The notes: generated by a model not told the origin, from the letters alone. A DNA stretch of 64,000 nt from Halorubrum sp. GN11_10-6_MGM (GCF_005435165.1 NZ_SGUC01000005.1:1-64000); one strand, 5' to 3'; shown: positions 27,037-36,379, counted from the stretch's first letter. Program-made: numbers and translations.

Positions 27037-28500
27037 TCAGCCGTCACCGGCCTCCGCATTAGAACTGTCCGTCGGATCGGCGGCGGGTCCCTCGCCGCGA
27101 CCCCGCAGGGCGTAGTACGCGAGGACGCCGGCGAGGATCCAGCCGACGCTCAACGCGAGCGCGAGCGGGTCGGTCCGGACGAGGTACACCACGAGGACGC
27201 CGGTGAGGAGGAGGTTCAGGGCGATCCCGAGCACGGCCGGGATGGGGTAGTACGGCATCTCGTACGGGCGGCGCATGTCCGGTCGCTCGCGGCGGAGCTT
27301 GATCACGGCCCCGTTGACGACGATGAACGAGAGCAGGAAGAAGAGGCTGGAGACGTTACCGGCGCTCTCGGTCGGCAGGGCGACCGATCCGAGCATCACG
27401 ACCGCGCTGACGAGGATGGCGAGGAACGGCGTGCCGTACCGGTGGTGGATGCGGCCGATCCGGGGGAGCAGCTGGCCCTCCCGGCCCATGGAGAATGCGA
27501 CCCGCGAGGAGGCGATGACGACCGCGTTCAGCGCCGTCAGCGTCGAGAAGACCGCGCCGAACACGATCAGCGCGCCCCCGTTCTGGATGATCGGGAGGCC
27601 CGTGGGCATGAACGAGGTCGCGGCCGCCGCGATCCCCGCCTCGCCGGCCTCCGCGAGCCCCTCGGCGCCGAGGGTGCCGATGGCGACGACGACCACCAGG
27701 GCGTAGACAATCACGGTGGCGCCGAGGCTGTAGAAGATCGCCCGCGGGATATTCTCGCGCGGGTTCTCGACCTCCTCGGTGACGGTCGTGATGAGGTCGT
27801 ACCCCTCGAAGGCGATGAACGTCAGTCCCATCGCCGGGAGGATCGAGAACGCCGAGTTCCCCGCCGGAAACAGCGGGTCGAACTGCTGGAAGGTGAAGCT
27901 CGTCTCCCCGCCGCCGCCGGCCGAGAGGAACCCGAAGGCGACGAAGACGACGAGGATGGCGACCTTGACCGCCGTGAAGATCGTCTCCGCGCTGCCGCTG
28001 GCGGCCGTCGAGAGGGCGTTGACCGTCACGAGGAGCGCGACCGCGACGAGCGCGAGCCCCACGGCCGCCGGGACCGACACCGGGAGCAGCGGCACCGCGA
28101 GGGCGCCGACCTCGCCGGGCGCCGCGGTGATCCCGTAGACGTGGAGCAGCTCCAGGAAGTTCGGCGCGAACCCGAGCGCGTAGAGGCCGCCGGCGATCAT
28201 GTAGGCGAACCAGAGCATCCACCCCATCAGGAACGAGGGGAGGTCGTCGAACGTCTCGCGGACGAAGGCGTACCCGCCGCCAGACTTCGGGATCGACGCC
28301 GCGAGCTCGGCGTACGAGAGTCCGGTGAACGCCGTGACGATCCCGTTGAACACGAACACGAGGATCGCCGCCGGCCCCGCGATCTCCGCCGCGAGCCCCG
28401 TCAGCACGAAGATCCCGGCGCCGATCATCGCCCCCATTCCGATCATCGTCGCGTCCAGCAGTCCGAGCTCGGCCGCCGGGGCGCGATCTCCGGCACTCAT
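27037..28500 (-). CDS. APC family amino acid permease
   Basis: A 487-residue carrier with about 12 transmembrane helices. The APC start [24 protein letters not shown] (helix 1 with the GAGIF substrate loop) and the helix 6 motif [28 protein letters not shown] identify the family. Probably amino acid/H+ or Na+ symport or exchange; the substrate cannot be predicted. ATG at 28500 is supported by [17 protein letters not shown]. It is the first gene of a two-gene operon with the TrkA-domain regulator, 3 nt apart. Confidence 0.93.
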   Translation of the reverse strand: MSAGDRAPAAELGLLDATMIGMGAMIGAGIFVLTGLAAEIAGPAAILVFVFNGIVTAFTGLSYAELAASIPKSGGGYAFVRETFDDLPSFLMGWMLWFAYMIAGGLYALGFAPNFLELLHVYGITAAPGEVGALAVPLLPVSVPAAVGLALVAVALLVTVNALSTAASGSAETIFTAVKVAILVVFVAFGFLSAGGGGETSFTFQQFDPLFPAGNSAFSILPAMGLTFIAFEGYDLITTVTEEVENPRENIPRAIFYSLGATVIVYALVVVVAIGTLGAEGLAEAGEAGIAAAATSFMPTGLPIIQNGGALIVFGAVFSTLTALNAVVIASSRVAFSMGREGQLLPRIGRIHHRYGTPFLAILVSAVVMLGSVALPTESAGNVSSLFFLLSFIVVNGAVIKLRRERPDMRRPYEMPYYPIPAVLGIALNLLLTGVLVVYLVRTDPLALALSVGWILAGVLAYYALRGRGEGPAADPTDSSNAEAGDG

Positions 28501-28642
28501 CGTGGTACCCAACCGTTCCCACGCGAATAGTTGTTTGGCCGGAGACCGTCGGACCGGATGGCGACGGGGCCGCACGCGGCGGGCCGTCGGGTCGTCGCCC
28601 GCGGAGGCGAGGATACAAATCCGGGGGTCGCCTTGCGCCGGT

Positions 28643-29725
28643 ATGGTAACCTTCCTCGCCGGGGGGACGGGCACGCCGAAGCTCCTCGACGGCGCGGCCC
28701 GGGTGTTCGAGTCGGCCGAGACCGCGGTCGTCGCCAACACCGGCGACGACGTCGAGCTCGGCGGCCACCTCGTCTGCCCGGACGTCGACACCGTGCTGTT
28801 CGCGGGCGGCGGCGTCCTCGACCGCGAGACGTGGTGGGGGATCGACGGCGACACGACCGCGACCCACGAGGAGCTGTCCCGGCTCGCCGCGGCCGCGGGC
28901 GACGCGATCGACGGCGAGCCGGGCGCGCCCCGATACCTCGACGACGACGCCCAGACCGCGGGCCGCGATATCGCCCGCTGGCGGCGGTTCTCCGCGGTCG
29001 GCGAGTTCATGGAGATCGGCGACCGCGACCGGGCGGTCCACCTCACGCGCACGAGCCTGCTGGACGAGGGAAAGTCGCTCACCGAGGCGGTGGGGACGCT
29101 CGCGGACGCGTTCGACCTCGACGTCGACCTCCTCCCGATGTCCGACGACCCGGTCGCGACGCTGATCCACACCGAGGCCGGCGAGACGCTCCACTTCCAG
29201 GAGTACTGGGTCGCGCACCGCGGCGAGCCCGCGGTCGCGGACGTCGAGTTCCGGGGCGCCGAGGACGCCGAGCCGACCGACGCGGTGCTGGAGGCCCTCG
29301 CGGATCCGGTCGTCATCGGCCCGTCGAACCCCGTGACGAGCCTCGGGCCGATGCTGGCGTTTCCCGGCTTCGAGCGCGCGCTCCGGGAGACGCCCGTCGT
29401 CGCCGTCTCGCCGTTCGTCGGCGACGAGGTGTTCTCCGGCCCGGCCGCGGAGCTGATGGCGGGCGTCGGGCGCGAGCCCTCGACGGCGGGCGTGGCCGAC
29501 GCGTACCCGTTCGCGGACGCGTTCGTCCTCGACGAGGCGGACCCGACCGAACTCGACCGGCGCGTCGAGCGCACGGACACGCGGATCGACGACGCGGACG
29601 ACGCCGAGCGCGTCGCCCGTGCCTGCGAGCGCGCGCTTCGCGAGGTCGGCGACGACGCGGCCGGCGACGACGCGGCCGGCGGCGACGCGGCGGACGCGTC
29701 GCAGCCGCGGGAGGGCGCGGAGTGA
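28643..29725 (+). CDS. cofD: 2-phospho-L-lactate transferase CofD
   Basis: Transfers a phospholactyl-type group from an activated GPP/EPPG donor to the deazaflavin Fo, forming coenzyme F420-0 (or dehydro-F420-0). The 360-residue chain has the family start [17 protein letters not shown], the [16 protein letters not shown] loop and [15 protein letters not shown] tail of [17 protein letters not shown] repeats is outside the conserved core. TATA-like atacaaat (28613-28620) is 26 nt before the ATG. First gene of a four-gene cluster in which every junction overlaps by 4 nt (GTGA). Confidence 0.94.
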   Translation: MVTFLAGGTGTPKLLDGAARVFESAETAVVANTGDDVELGGHLVCPDVDTVLFAGGGVLDRETWWGIDGDTTATHEELSRLAAAAGDAIDGEPGAPRYLDDDAQTAGRDIARWRRFSAVGEFMEIGDRDRAVHLTRTSLLDEGKSLTEAVGTLADAFDLDVDLLPMSDDPVATLIHTEAGETLHFQEYWVAHRGEPAVADVEFRGAEDAEPTDAVLEALADPVVIGPSNPVTSLGPMLAFPGFERALRETPVVAVSPFVGDEVFSGPAAELMAGVGREPSTAGVADAYPFADAFVLDEADPTELDRRVERTDTRIDDADDAERVARACERALREVGDDAAGDDAAGGDAADASQPREGAE

Positions 29726-30582
29726 CCCAGCGTGCCGCCGAGAGCGAGGTGCCCGCCCGCGGCGGCGACCCGTTCCTCGTCGCCGCGAGCCTCAGCGGCG
29801 CCGCGGACGCCGAGTGGGCCTGCGCCGCGGCCGGGCAGGTCGACGTCGCGCTCCTCGGCGGGGTCGCGCTCGACTCCCCCAGCCGGGCGGCCGCCCGCGA
29901 CCTCGTCGCGCGCGGCCGCGACGAGTTCCTCCCCGCCGACCCGCTCGCGTTCGTCGCCGACCAGCTCGACGCGGTCGCGGACGCGCCGGTTCGGCCCGGG
30001 ATCAACGTCCGGAGCGCGACCCCGGAGCCGGTCAGAGCGGTCGCCCGGATCTGCGCCGACCGCGGCGCCGTCTGCGAGGTCAACGCCCACTGCCGGCAGC
30101 CCGAGCTGCGCGCGGTCGGCTGCGGCGAGTCGCTGCTGGGCGATCCCGACCGCCTCGCCGAGCACGTCGCCGCCGCGGCCGAGACGGGCGCGACGACGAG
30201 CGTGAAGGTCCGCGCCGAGGTGCCCGGCGTCGACCTCGTCGCCGTCGCGGAGCGGGTCGCCGCGGCCGGCGCGGACTGGCTCCACGTCGACGCGATGGAC
30301 TCGGAGGCGGTGCTCGCGGACCTCGCGGCCGCGGTCGCCGCGGCGCCCGACGACGACGCGAACGGCCTCGCCGACCTGACGCTCGTCGCCAACAACGGCA
30401 TCCGCGGGCGCGAGACGGTGGCCGAGTACGCCGCGTACGGCGCCGACGCGGTGAGCGTGGGACGCCCGACGGAGGACCCACCGGTCCTCGCGCGCGTCGC
30501 GGACGCGGTGGCGGAGTGGCGGGCGGGAGGACTGCGGAAGCAAACCGACGAGTCGAGTCCCGAACCGGGGGCCCGGCCGTGA
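29722..30582 (+). CDS. tRNA-dihydrouridine synthase-like TIM-barrel protein
   Basis: A 286-residue protein starting at GTG 29722, overlapping the cofD stop. The Dus-like features are [23 protein letters not shown] (equivalent to the Dus active-site segment with its Cys), [10 protein letters not shown] and the FMN-phosphate region [25 protein letters not shown]. It lacks the canonical NxGCP and the C-terminal RNA-binding helical domain looks absent, so tRNA activity is doubtful. Its place between cofD and a CitG-like gene suggests a flavin-dependent step or partner in cofactor metabolism (inference). Confidence 0.78.
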   Translation: MTQRAAESEVPARGGDPFLVAASLSGAADAEWACAAAGQVDVALLGGVALDSPSRAAARDLVARGRDEFLPADPLAFVADQLDAVADAPVRPGINVRSATPEPVRAVARICADRGAVCEVNAHCRQPELRAVGCGESLLGDPDRLAEHVAAAAETGATTSVKVRAEVPGVDLVAVAERVAAAGADWLHVDAMDSEAVLADLAAAVAAAPDDDANGLADLTLVANNGIRGRETVAEYAAYGADAVSVGRPTEDPPVLARVADAVAEWRAGGLRKQTDESSPEPGARP

Positions 30583-31628
30583 CCGGCGGCTCGTCGCCGG
30601 AACGGGACGCGACGGCGCCGTCGGCCGGAGCGACCGATCCGGTCGACGACGCGACGCTCGCGCTCCTCGTCGAGGTCGCCGGAACGCCGAAGCCCGGGAA
30701 CGTCGACCGGCGGCGCGACCTCGACGACCTGCGGTTCGAGGCGTTCCTCGGCGGCGCCGTCGGCGCCCGACGTGGGCTCGAACTGGCGGCGACGGTCCCC
30801 GAGAGCGAGGGCCGGGCGCCGCCCCCGATCGGCGAGGCCTTCGAGCGGGCCGTGTCGGGCATGGCCGCGCGCGCCGGGACGAACACGCAGTTCGGCTGCC
30901 TGCTCCTGCTCGTCCCGCTGGTCCGGGCGGCCGCAGATCCCGGCCGGGAGCTCGCCCCGGCCGACCTCGACGCGGTCTGTCGCGCGACGACCGTCGACGA
31001 CGCGGTCGCGTTCTACCGCGCGTTCGAGGCCGTCGACGTCGCCGTCGACGACCCGCCCGAAGGCGCGGCCGACCTCGACGTGCGCCGCGGGAGCGACGCC
31101 GAACCCGCGCTCCGCGAGCGCGACGCGACCCTCCGCGACGTGCTGGCGCTGTCCGCGGAGTCGGTCGACTCGGGAGCGACGACCGACTCGACCGACCCGG
31201 ACCGCGTCCCCGACCGCAACGCGGCGGAGTGGGTCGAGGGGTTCCCGCGGACGTTCCGCGCGGCGGAGTGGATCCTGACCGACGAGGGGCCGCTCGCGGA
31301 CCGGGCGGCTCGGGCGTTCCTCGGACTGCTCGCCGCCGAACCCGACACCCTAGTCGCGTCGACGCGCGGGGCGGAGACGGCCCGCGAGGCGAGCGGGCGA
31401 GCGAGGGCGATCCTGCGGCCGGACGAGACCGGTGAGGGCGATCCGAGCGGCCCGCTCGGCGACGTGACCGCGGTTGATGTCGACGCCGTTCACAGCGCCG
31501 ACCTCGACGCCGCGGAGTCGCTCGCCGAGGAGTTCGTCGCGGAGGGGATCAACCCCGGCACGACCGCCGACCTCACCTGCGCGGCGCTGTTCGTCGCGCT
31601 CCGGCGCGGCGCGGAGGTGCCGCCGTGA
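30579..31628 (+). CDS. Triphosphoribosyl-dephospho-CoA synthase-like (CitG/MdcB family)
   Basis: A 349-residue protein starting at GTG 30579 within the previous stop. Family motifs are LVEVAGTPKPGNVDRRRDLDD (nucleotide-binding start), GTNTQFGCLLLLVPL, and EGINPGTTADLTCAALFVAL at the end. Bacterial CitG makes the prosthetic group precursor of citrate lyase, which haloarchaea are not known to have, so an archaeal member probably transfers a ribosyl or nucleotide group in another cofactor path. A low-complexity acidic stretch (SGATTDSTDPD) is inserted mid-chain. Confidence 0.85.
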   Translation: MTGGSSPERDATAPSAGATDPVDDATLALLVEVAGTPKPGNVDRRRDLDDLRFEAFLGGAVGARRGLELAATVPESEGRAPPPIGEAFERAVSGMAARAGTNTQFGCLLLLVPLVRAAADPGRELAPADLDAVCRATTVDDAVAFYRAFEAVDVAVDDPPEGAADLDVRRGSDAEPALRERDATLRDVLALSAESVDSGATTDSTDPDRVPDRNAAEWVEGFPRTFRAAEWILTDEGPLADRAARAFLGLLAAEPDTLVASTRGAETAREASGRARAILRPDETGEGDPSGPLGDVTAVDVDAVHSADLDAAESLAEEFVAEGINPGTTADLTCAALFVALRRGAEVPP

Positions 31629-32287
31629 GCGACGGGACGGCGGACCACGGAGATGCCGTCCCTGAACGCGCCGCTCCCGAGGGCTGGCCGGTCCCGCTCC
31701 GCGGCGTCACGGAGTCAGTGGTGACGACGCTGGGTCCGAACGACCGGTGGAACGTCGCGGCGCTCGGGCTCCACGCGCCGGAGACCGACGCGGACGGCGA
31801 GCCCGCCGGTCCCGTCACCGCGCGAACCTACGGCCGGACCCGGACGTGGCGGAACTTCGCCGAACGCGGCGGCGGCGTGGTCCAGTTCACCGTCGACCCG
31901 CGGACGTTCGTCGACGCGGCGCTGACGGTCCGCGAGGTCGACGAGGCGGTGCTGCCGAGCGCGGACGCGTGGGTGGAGGTGCGTGCCGAGGAGGTCGCGG
32001 CCGAGACCGAGGGGGACACCACGATTCGGACGTGGGAGCTGACGCCGGTCGAGTCCGAGATCCTGAGCGAGCGCGTGCCGACGGTGAATCGCGGGTTCGG
32101 CGCGGTCGTCGACGCCACGGTGGCGGCCTCGCGGCTCGACGTGCCGAGGTTCGACGCCGCCGAGCTGCTCGACCGGCTGCGCTACTTCGCCGACGTGGTC
32201 GAGCGCTGCGGCGGGCCGGCCGAGCGCGAGGCGTTCGCGCGGATCGACGAGGCGACCGGGTGGCGGGAGCGCTCGGACGAGCCGTAG
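31625..32287 (+). CDS. DUF447 family protein (flavin-binding split-barrel-like)
   Basis: A 220-residue protein whose GTG start (31625) overlaps the preceding stop. Conserved DUF447 features include VTESVVTTLGPNDRWNVAALGLHAP, ARTYGRTRTWRNF and VNRGFGAVVDATVAASRL. Structures of related proteins show an FMN-binding split barrel. In methylotrophs, COG2457 homologues sit in tetrahydromethanopterin/methanofuran gene sets together with CitG-like proteins (established association as I recall it). Last gene of the cofD cluster. Confidence 0.87.
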   Translation: MSDGTADHGDAVPERAAPEGWPVPLRGVTESVVTTLGPNDRWNVAALGLHAPETDADGEPAGPVTARTYGRTRTWRNFAERGGGVVQFTVDPRTFVDAALTVREVDEAVLPSADAWVEVRAEEVAAETEGDTTIRTWELTPVESEILSERVPTVNRGFGAVVDATVAASRLDVPRFDAAELLDRLRYFADVVERCGGPAEREAFARIDEATGWRERSDEP

Positions 32288-32365
32288 GAACCCGCCGCAA
32301 CTCCGGCTCGCGGCCGCTCGCGGCGGAACGAACCCTTTTAGTTCGGCCCTCCGGTATCGCTCGGT

Positions 32366-32560
32366 ATGGCCATCAAACCCAAGTACATCAAGCAGCTCGG
32401 GAACGTCCTGCTGGAGCGGTATCCCGACTCGTTCAACACCGACTTCGAGACGAACAAGGAGAGCGTCACGGCCCTGACGACCGTCGAGTCGAAGGGAGTC
32501 CGCAACCGGATCGCCGGCTACGTCACGCGCAAGAAGTCGAACGACGCGCAGACGGCGTAA
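32366..32560 (+). CDS. rps17e: 30S ribosomal protein S17e
   Basis: A 64-residue archaeal S17e: AIKPKYIKQLGNVLLERYPD, then FNTDFETNKESVTALTTVESKGVRNRIAGYVTRK. It is complete, with the short archaeal length. The promoter TATA box cttttag (32335-32341) is centred 28 nt before the ATG, so it has its own leaderless transcript separate from the cofD cluster 80 nt upstream. Confidence 0.97.
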   Translation: MAIKPKYIKQLGNVLLERYPDSFNTDFETNKESVTALTTVESKGVRNRIAGYVTRKKSNDAQTA

Positions 32561-32658
32561 CCGCTCGGTTCGAACGACGCGTATTCTCGGGACCGGAGCG
32601 CGAACCCGTCGAGCTTGTCCGCCGGTTTTACGTTCTCTCCGGCGGCAGACAGACGGGA

Positions 32659-32835
32659 ATGAAGCGAGCGATATCCCTCCTGTTCGCGACGGGCGTCCAG
32701 TCGCTGCCGTTGGCGCCGTTGTTCAAACCGCCGCGGACGAACGCCTCCCCCTCGCGGGCGTTCGGGGTCCTCGCCGGAGTCAGCCTCGTCGCCGGACTGG
32801 GGTGCGAACTCGCGGCGCCACGGGTGAGTCGGTGA
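32659..32835 (+). CDS. Putative 58-residue membrane microprotein
   Basis: The reading MKRAISLLFATGVQSLPLAP continues to a second hydrophobic stretch (FGVLAGVSLVAGLGCELAA). A TATA-like ggttttacg lies near 32623-32631, about 30 nt before the ATG. The stop is followed one base later by the ATG of the next small membrane gene (TGACATG). Promoter plus tight linkage support a real gene, but nothing identifies a family. Confidence 0.5.
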   Translation: MKRAISLLFATGVQSLPLAPLFKPPRTNASPSRAFGVLAGVSLVAGLGCELAAPRVSR

Positions 32836-32836
32836 C

Positions 32837-33046
32837 ATGAGGAAGACCGGACTGACGGTAAGCGCGCTCGGGCTGGCGACGAGCGCACTCGGCACCCTGC
32901 TGCTGTTCGCGCACGCGACCGATCGATACCACGCTGCCATTCAGGACATGGGCACGATAGCCGTCGCGTACCTCGGCCTCATCGTCTTCGGCGCGACGAT
33001 ATCGATAACCGGTGTTGCGCTGCTGGTGAGCGCGCGCGACGAGTGA
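32837..33046 (+). CDS. Small two-helix membrane protein
   Basis: A 69-residue protein with helices at about residues 7-25 and 41-62 separated by a polar loop (HATDRYHAAIQDMG), ending SARDE. It follows the 58-residue reading by one base and is probably co-transcribed. No family recognised; the helix-loop-helix layout is like many haloarchaeal membrane microproteins. Confidence 0.65.
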   Translation: MRKTGLTVSALGLATSALGTLLLFAHATDRYHAAIQDMGTIAVAYLGLIVFGATISITGVALLVSARDE

Positions 33047-33125
33047 ACTCCGGCGGCGGTCGGGAGTTGATTCGACCGCGTCCGCCCCGACGGTTTAAGT
33101 CCGGAGCCGCGGCCATCCCGCCTCG

Positions 33126-34361
33126 ATGGACGCGCTCGTGCGGCCGGTGGTCGACCCGGCGTTCGCGGCCGGCGCGCTCGCGTTCCTGCTCGGCGGGGTC
33201 GCGCTCGGGACCGCGAGCGGGCTGGTCCCGGGGCTTCACGCCAACAACTTCGCGCTGCTGCTCGCCGGGTTCGCGCCGTCGGTGCCGGCCGACCCGCTGT
33301 TCGTCGGCGTCGCGATGCTCGGCGCGGGCGTCGTCCACTCCTTCCTCGACATCGTCCCCGCGCTCGCGCTCGGCGTGCCCGACGCGGCCACCGCGGTCGC
33401 CGCGCTCCCCGGACACAGGTTGGTGATCGCGGGGCGCGGCCGCGAGGCGGTCCGGCTCTCCGCGCTCGGTTCCGGGCTGGCGGTGGCGCTCGCCGTGCCG
33501 CTGGCGGTCCCGATCACGTGGCTCATGGTGCGGTGGTACCCGGTGCTGCGCGCGCACCTCCCGCTGCTGCTCGGCGGCGTCGTCGCCCTGCTCGTGCTCA
33601 CGGAGTCGTCGCGGCGAGCCGCGGTCGGCGGGCTGTTGGCGTTCCTCGCGAGCGCCGCGCTCGGACTCGCGACGCTCGACGCCGACCCCGCCGCGCCGCT
33701 GTCGACCGGGGGCGTCCTCGCGCCGCTGTTCGCCGGGCTGTTCGGCGTTCCCGTCCTCGTCGACGCGCTCGGCGGCGACGGCGTCCCGCCGCAGGCCGAC
33801 CCCCGGATCGCGATGGACGCGCGCGACCTCGGGACGAGCGCCGGCGCCGGCTCGCTCGCCGGCGCGGTGGTCGGCTACGTGCCGGGCGTCTCGGCCGCCA
33901 TCGCCGCCGTCGCCGCGATGCCCGCGGTGCCGCGCGAGTCGGCCGACCGCGGGTTCGTCGTGGCGACGAGCGGCGCGAACACGGCGAACACGATCTTCGC
34001 GCTGTTCGCGCTGGTGGCGCTCGGAACCCCGCGGACGGGCGTGACCGTCGCGGTCGACCGGGCCGGCGTGCCGTTCGCGCTGCCGATGCTCCTCGTCGCG
34101 GCCGCGATTGCGGCGTGCTTCGGGTTCGCCTTGGTCGTGCTGGTCGGCGACCCGTACCTCCGGACCGTCGGCAACGCCGACTACACCCGGCTCTCGGTCG
34201 GCGTGCTGGGGCTGCTCGCCGTGGTGTCGTACGCGTTCGCCGGGGCGTTCGGCGTCGGGGTCCTCCTCGTCGCCGGCGCGTTGGGCCTCGTCCCGCCGCG
34301 GGTCGGCGCGCGGCGCGTCCACCTGATGGGCGTGTTGATCGGGCCGCTGATCGTCGGCTGA
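33126..34361 (+). CDS. TctA/DUF112-like permease
   Basis: A 411-residue protein with about ten transmembrane helices. The first part contains GTASGLVPGLHANNFALLLAGF, the hallmark of the TctA/DUF112 fold (cf. GxxxGxxPGxG in tripartite tricarboxylate carriers). A repeated version, AVVGYVPGVSAAIAAVAAMP followed by ATSGANTANTIFALFALVALG, lies in the second half. Bacterial relatives need TctB and a periplasmic binding protein; neither is here, so it may be a stand-alone archaeal type. Substrate unknown. TATA-like gtttaag lies just before the start. Confidence 0.85.
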   Translation: MDALVRPVVDPAFAAGALAFLLGGVALGTASGLVPGLHANNFALLLAGFAPSVPADPLFVGVAMLGAGVVHSFLDIVPALALGVPDAATAVAALPGHRLVIAGRGREAVRLSALGSGLAVALAVPLAVPITWLMVRWYPVLRAHLPLLLGGVVALLVLTESSRRAAVGGLLAFLASAALGLATLDADPAAPLSTGGVLAPLFAGLFGVPVLVDALGGDGVPPQADPRIAMDARDLGTSAGAGSLAGAVVGYVPGVSAAIAAVAAMPAVPRESADRGFVVATSGANTANTIFALFALVALGTPRTGVTVAVDRAGVPFALPMLLVAAAIAACFGFALVVLVGDPYLRTVGNADYTRLSVGVLGLLAVVSYAFAGAFGVGVLLVAGALGLVPPRVGARRVHLMGVLIGPLIVG

Positions 34362-34491
34362 CGGGTCGTCGAAGGGGATAACTGACCGCCCGCGGCCGGC
34401 CCGACTTCATTCGAGCGGGACGGTACCGGGGCGCACGACCCGTTCCGGGGCAAAGAACAACGGTTAAAAGTCGCCGCCGGTGAGTACGTGT

Positions 34492-34671
34492 ATGAGCCAG
34501 AGCGACTCCCAAGCCACCCCGCAGTGCGTCTCCTGTGGGATTCAGGTGTCCGGCATGAACGCCGCGCAGTTCTCCTGTCCGGACTGCGGCGCCACGATCT
34601 ACCGGTGCGCGAAGTGCCGGAAGCAGAGCAACCTCTACGAGTGCCACGACTGCGGCTTCCGGGGGCCCTGA
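34492..34671 (+). CDS. HVO_2753-like zinc finger microprotein
   Basis: A 59-residue protein with four CxxC motifs (CVSC, CPDC, CAKC, CHDC) that form two zinc sites, ending CGFRGP. It is closely related to Haloferax HVO_2753, a structurally studied microprotein whose loss affects biofilm and swarming. ATG at 34492 is preferred over one 12 nt upstream; the TATA box gttaaaa (34463-34469) is centred 26 nt away. It precedes ef1b by one base in a shared operon, which hints at a translation-related role (inference). Confidence 0.93.
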   Translation: MSQSDSQATPQCVSCGIQVSGMNAAQFSCPDCGATIYRCAKCRKQSNLYECHDCGFRGP

Positions 34672-34672
34672 G

Positions 34673-34939
34673 ATGGGCGACGTCGCCGCCAAGATCAAGG
34701 TCATGCCGAACAGCCCCGAGATCGACCTCGACGAGCTCCAGGACCGCCTCGAAGAGGCGCTCCCCGAGGGCGCCAAGATCCGCGGCTTCGAACGCGACGA
34801 CGTCGCGTTCGGGCTGGTCGCGCTCCTGCCGACCGTCATCGTCCCCGACGGCGCGGGCGGCACCGAGGCCGTCGAGGAGGCGTTCTCCGAGGTCGACGAC
34901 GTCGAGTCCGTCACGGTCGAGAACGTCGGTCGCCTGTAA
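34673..34939 (+). CDS. ef1b: Elongation factor 1-beta (aEF-1B)
   Basis: An 88-residue guanine-nucleotide exchange factor for aEF-1alpha. It begins [22 protein letters not shown], with the conserved [24 protein letters not shown] core and [12 protein letters not shown] end. Length is standard for archaea. The start lies one base after the zinc microprotein stop (TGAGATG). Confidence 0.96.
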   Translation: MGDVAAKIKVMPNSPEIDLDELQDRLEEALPEGAKIRGFERDDVAFGLVALLPTVIVPDGAGGTEAVEEAFSEVDDVESVTVENVGRL

Positions 34940-35091
34940 GGCGTCGACCCCGCGTCGCCGCCGGCGACGCACCGGTCCGGTTCTGCGGTTTCGTTCGTCT
35001 CGGTGAGCGGTCGCTCCGGAAATCAGTCACTCCGGAAAGCCGTCGCTTCGAAATTCGGTCGACGCGGCGTCGAACGGTCGGCGCGGTCGGC

Positions 35092-35529
35092 CTATCGGCC
35101 GGATTCGTAGAACTCCTCGCGGTAGACGCGCCCGAAGGCGTTGCGCCGGAGGGTGCTGGCCGCCGCGTCCGGCTCGTCCTGATACGTCGCCGCGATCACG
35201 GTGTCCGCGAAGGGGATCGGGTGCCAGACGACGTTGTCGACGTTCTCGGAGCCGATCCGGGTCACGTCCTCGTCGTCGAACTCGCTGTCCGCGAGCCACG
35301 CGTCGAACTCGCCGCCCTCGCCGACGTGGACAGCGAGCAGCTCGGCGAACGTCGCGTCGCGCGCGGTCTGAACGACTTCGGGCGTGACGCGCTCGTCGTA
35401 CTCGTCGCTATCGAACGACATCGCCTTCGTCGCCTCGCGGACGACGACCTGCGCGACCGGCCCGACCTCTTCGTAGCGTTCGAGCGCGTCGGCCCGCGTC
35501 TCGGGAGCGAACGTGCCTCTTGTCTCCAT
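35092..35529 (-). CDS. DUF5809 family protein
   Basis: A 145-residue acidic soluble protein (METRGTFAPETRADALERYEEVGPVAQVVVREATKAM...). It lies 36 nt downstream of the DUF5810 gene on the same strand; the pair recurs in haloarchaea. A core WHPIPFADTVIAATYQDEP may be structural. No catalytic motif visible; function unknown. Confidence 0.88.
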   Translation of the reverse strand: METRGTFAPETRADALERYEEVGPVAQVVVREATKAMSFDSDEYDERVTPEVVQTARDATFAELLAVHVGEGGEFDAWLADSEFDDEDVTRIGSENVDNVVWHPIPFADTVIAATYQDEPDAAASTLRRNAFGRVYREEFYESGR

Positions 35530-35565
35530 ACACGGAGTTGAGCGGGGGCGGAAAAGGGCGTTCCG

Positions 35566-36114
35566 TTACGCGTCGCGGTCGGCGGCTTCGTCGGCGAGGT
35601 CAGCGTCGGCGTCCGCCGCGTCGCTGTCGTCCGGGGAGTCGGCGTCGGCGGGGACTTCGTCCGCAGCGTCCGCGGCGTCGGCGTCGGTCGCCTCGTCCGT
35701 CGCTTCTCGGGTCATCTCGCGCGCCTCGCGGAGGGCCTCGGCGACCGCGGGGTCGTCGACCTGTTCGGGAGTCGGCATCCCGGCGTCCGCGGGAGAGTCG
35801 TGATCGTGACCGGCGTGGTCGTGGCCGCCGTGATCGGGAGTCGAGGAGGCCGCGTGCCCGCCGGACCCCATTCCGACGTCGGGGCGGCCGCGGGGGACGG
35901 TGTCCTCGAACACCTCCTCGTACTCCGCTTCGTCGGCGTGCGGAGTCACCTCGGCCGCGAGGTCGGCGGGCTCCCGGTCGCTCCAGTCGGCGACGCGCTC
36001 GTCGAGCCACGCCTCGTGGTCGCCGCCGTGGAGCATCGCCGTGAACGCGAGGTGGTGCGCGAGGTGTTCGCCGTCGCGCTGCGGGGTGTCACAGACGGGG
36101 CACGCGTATCCCAT
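35566..36114 (-). CDS. DUF5810 protein with zinc finger and His-rich region
   Basis: A 182-residue protein. The N-terminus GYACPVCDTPQRDGEHLAHHL looks like a CxxC...HxxxH zinc finger. The middle contains DHGGHDHAGHDHD, a metal-chelating stretch. The C-terminal third is low-complexity Asp/Ala (ADADLADEAADRDA), a typical haloarchaeal acidic tail. Upstream of DUF5809, probably one operon. A role in metal handling or nucleic-acid binding is only inference. Confidence 0.87.
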   Translation of the reverse strand: MGYACPVCDTPQRDGEHLAHHLAFTAMLHGGDHEAWLDERVADWSDREPADLAAEVTPHADEAEYEEVFEDTVPRGRPDVGMGSGGHAASSTPDHGGHDHAGHDHDSPADAGMPTPEQVDDPAVAEALREAREMTREATDEATDADAADAADEVPADADSPDDSDAADADADLADEAADRDA

Positions 36115-36186
36115 GTCGGGCGTAGATACGCGGGTCGGCTGTAAAGTCGCGTCGAAGGTGAACCAGTCGGGGACGGGTGGTGTTTA

Positions 36187-36379
36187 TCAGGGAACGACTC
36201 CCTGAGCGGCCACGAACACCCCCGAAGCCCCCTACTACACCGCAACCGCAACCTCACGCCTCCCCAGCCTCGTCGGTGGTCCGTCGCTTCGCTCCGGACC
36301 ACCGACTCCCTCGCGCGTGCTGTCTCGCGGTCGCCGGGGGCGACCGCTCACAGGCACGCGCCACCGCAACCGCGGGAGG
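36187..36379 (+). repeat. Structured dispersed repeat, copy B
   Basis: In the gene-free interval 36115-36546. A 7-bp hairpin tcaggga/tccctga (36187-36205) is followed by aacaccccccgaagcccc-type sequence, then the 25-nt box (36252-36276) identical to copy A. Next come hairpin 1 with 12-bp perfect arms (36272-36283/36295-36306), the 19-nt box (36302-36320) identical to copy A, and the 8-bp stem (36313-36320/36354-36361) enclosing hairpin 2 with 9-bp arms (36327-36335/36339-36347). It lacks copy A's 19-bp inverted repeat module. Orientation is opposite to copy A. Confidence 0.8.

Noticed and set aside
27037-30543. Open minus-strand frame extending far upstream of the APC permease across cofD and the Dus-like gene
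   Set aside because: The upstream part is low-complexity and antisense to well-supported genes; the permease start at 28500 fits the family.
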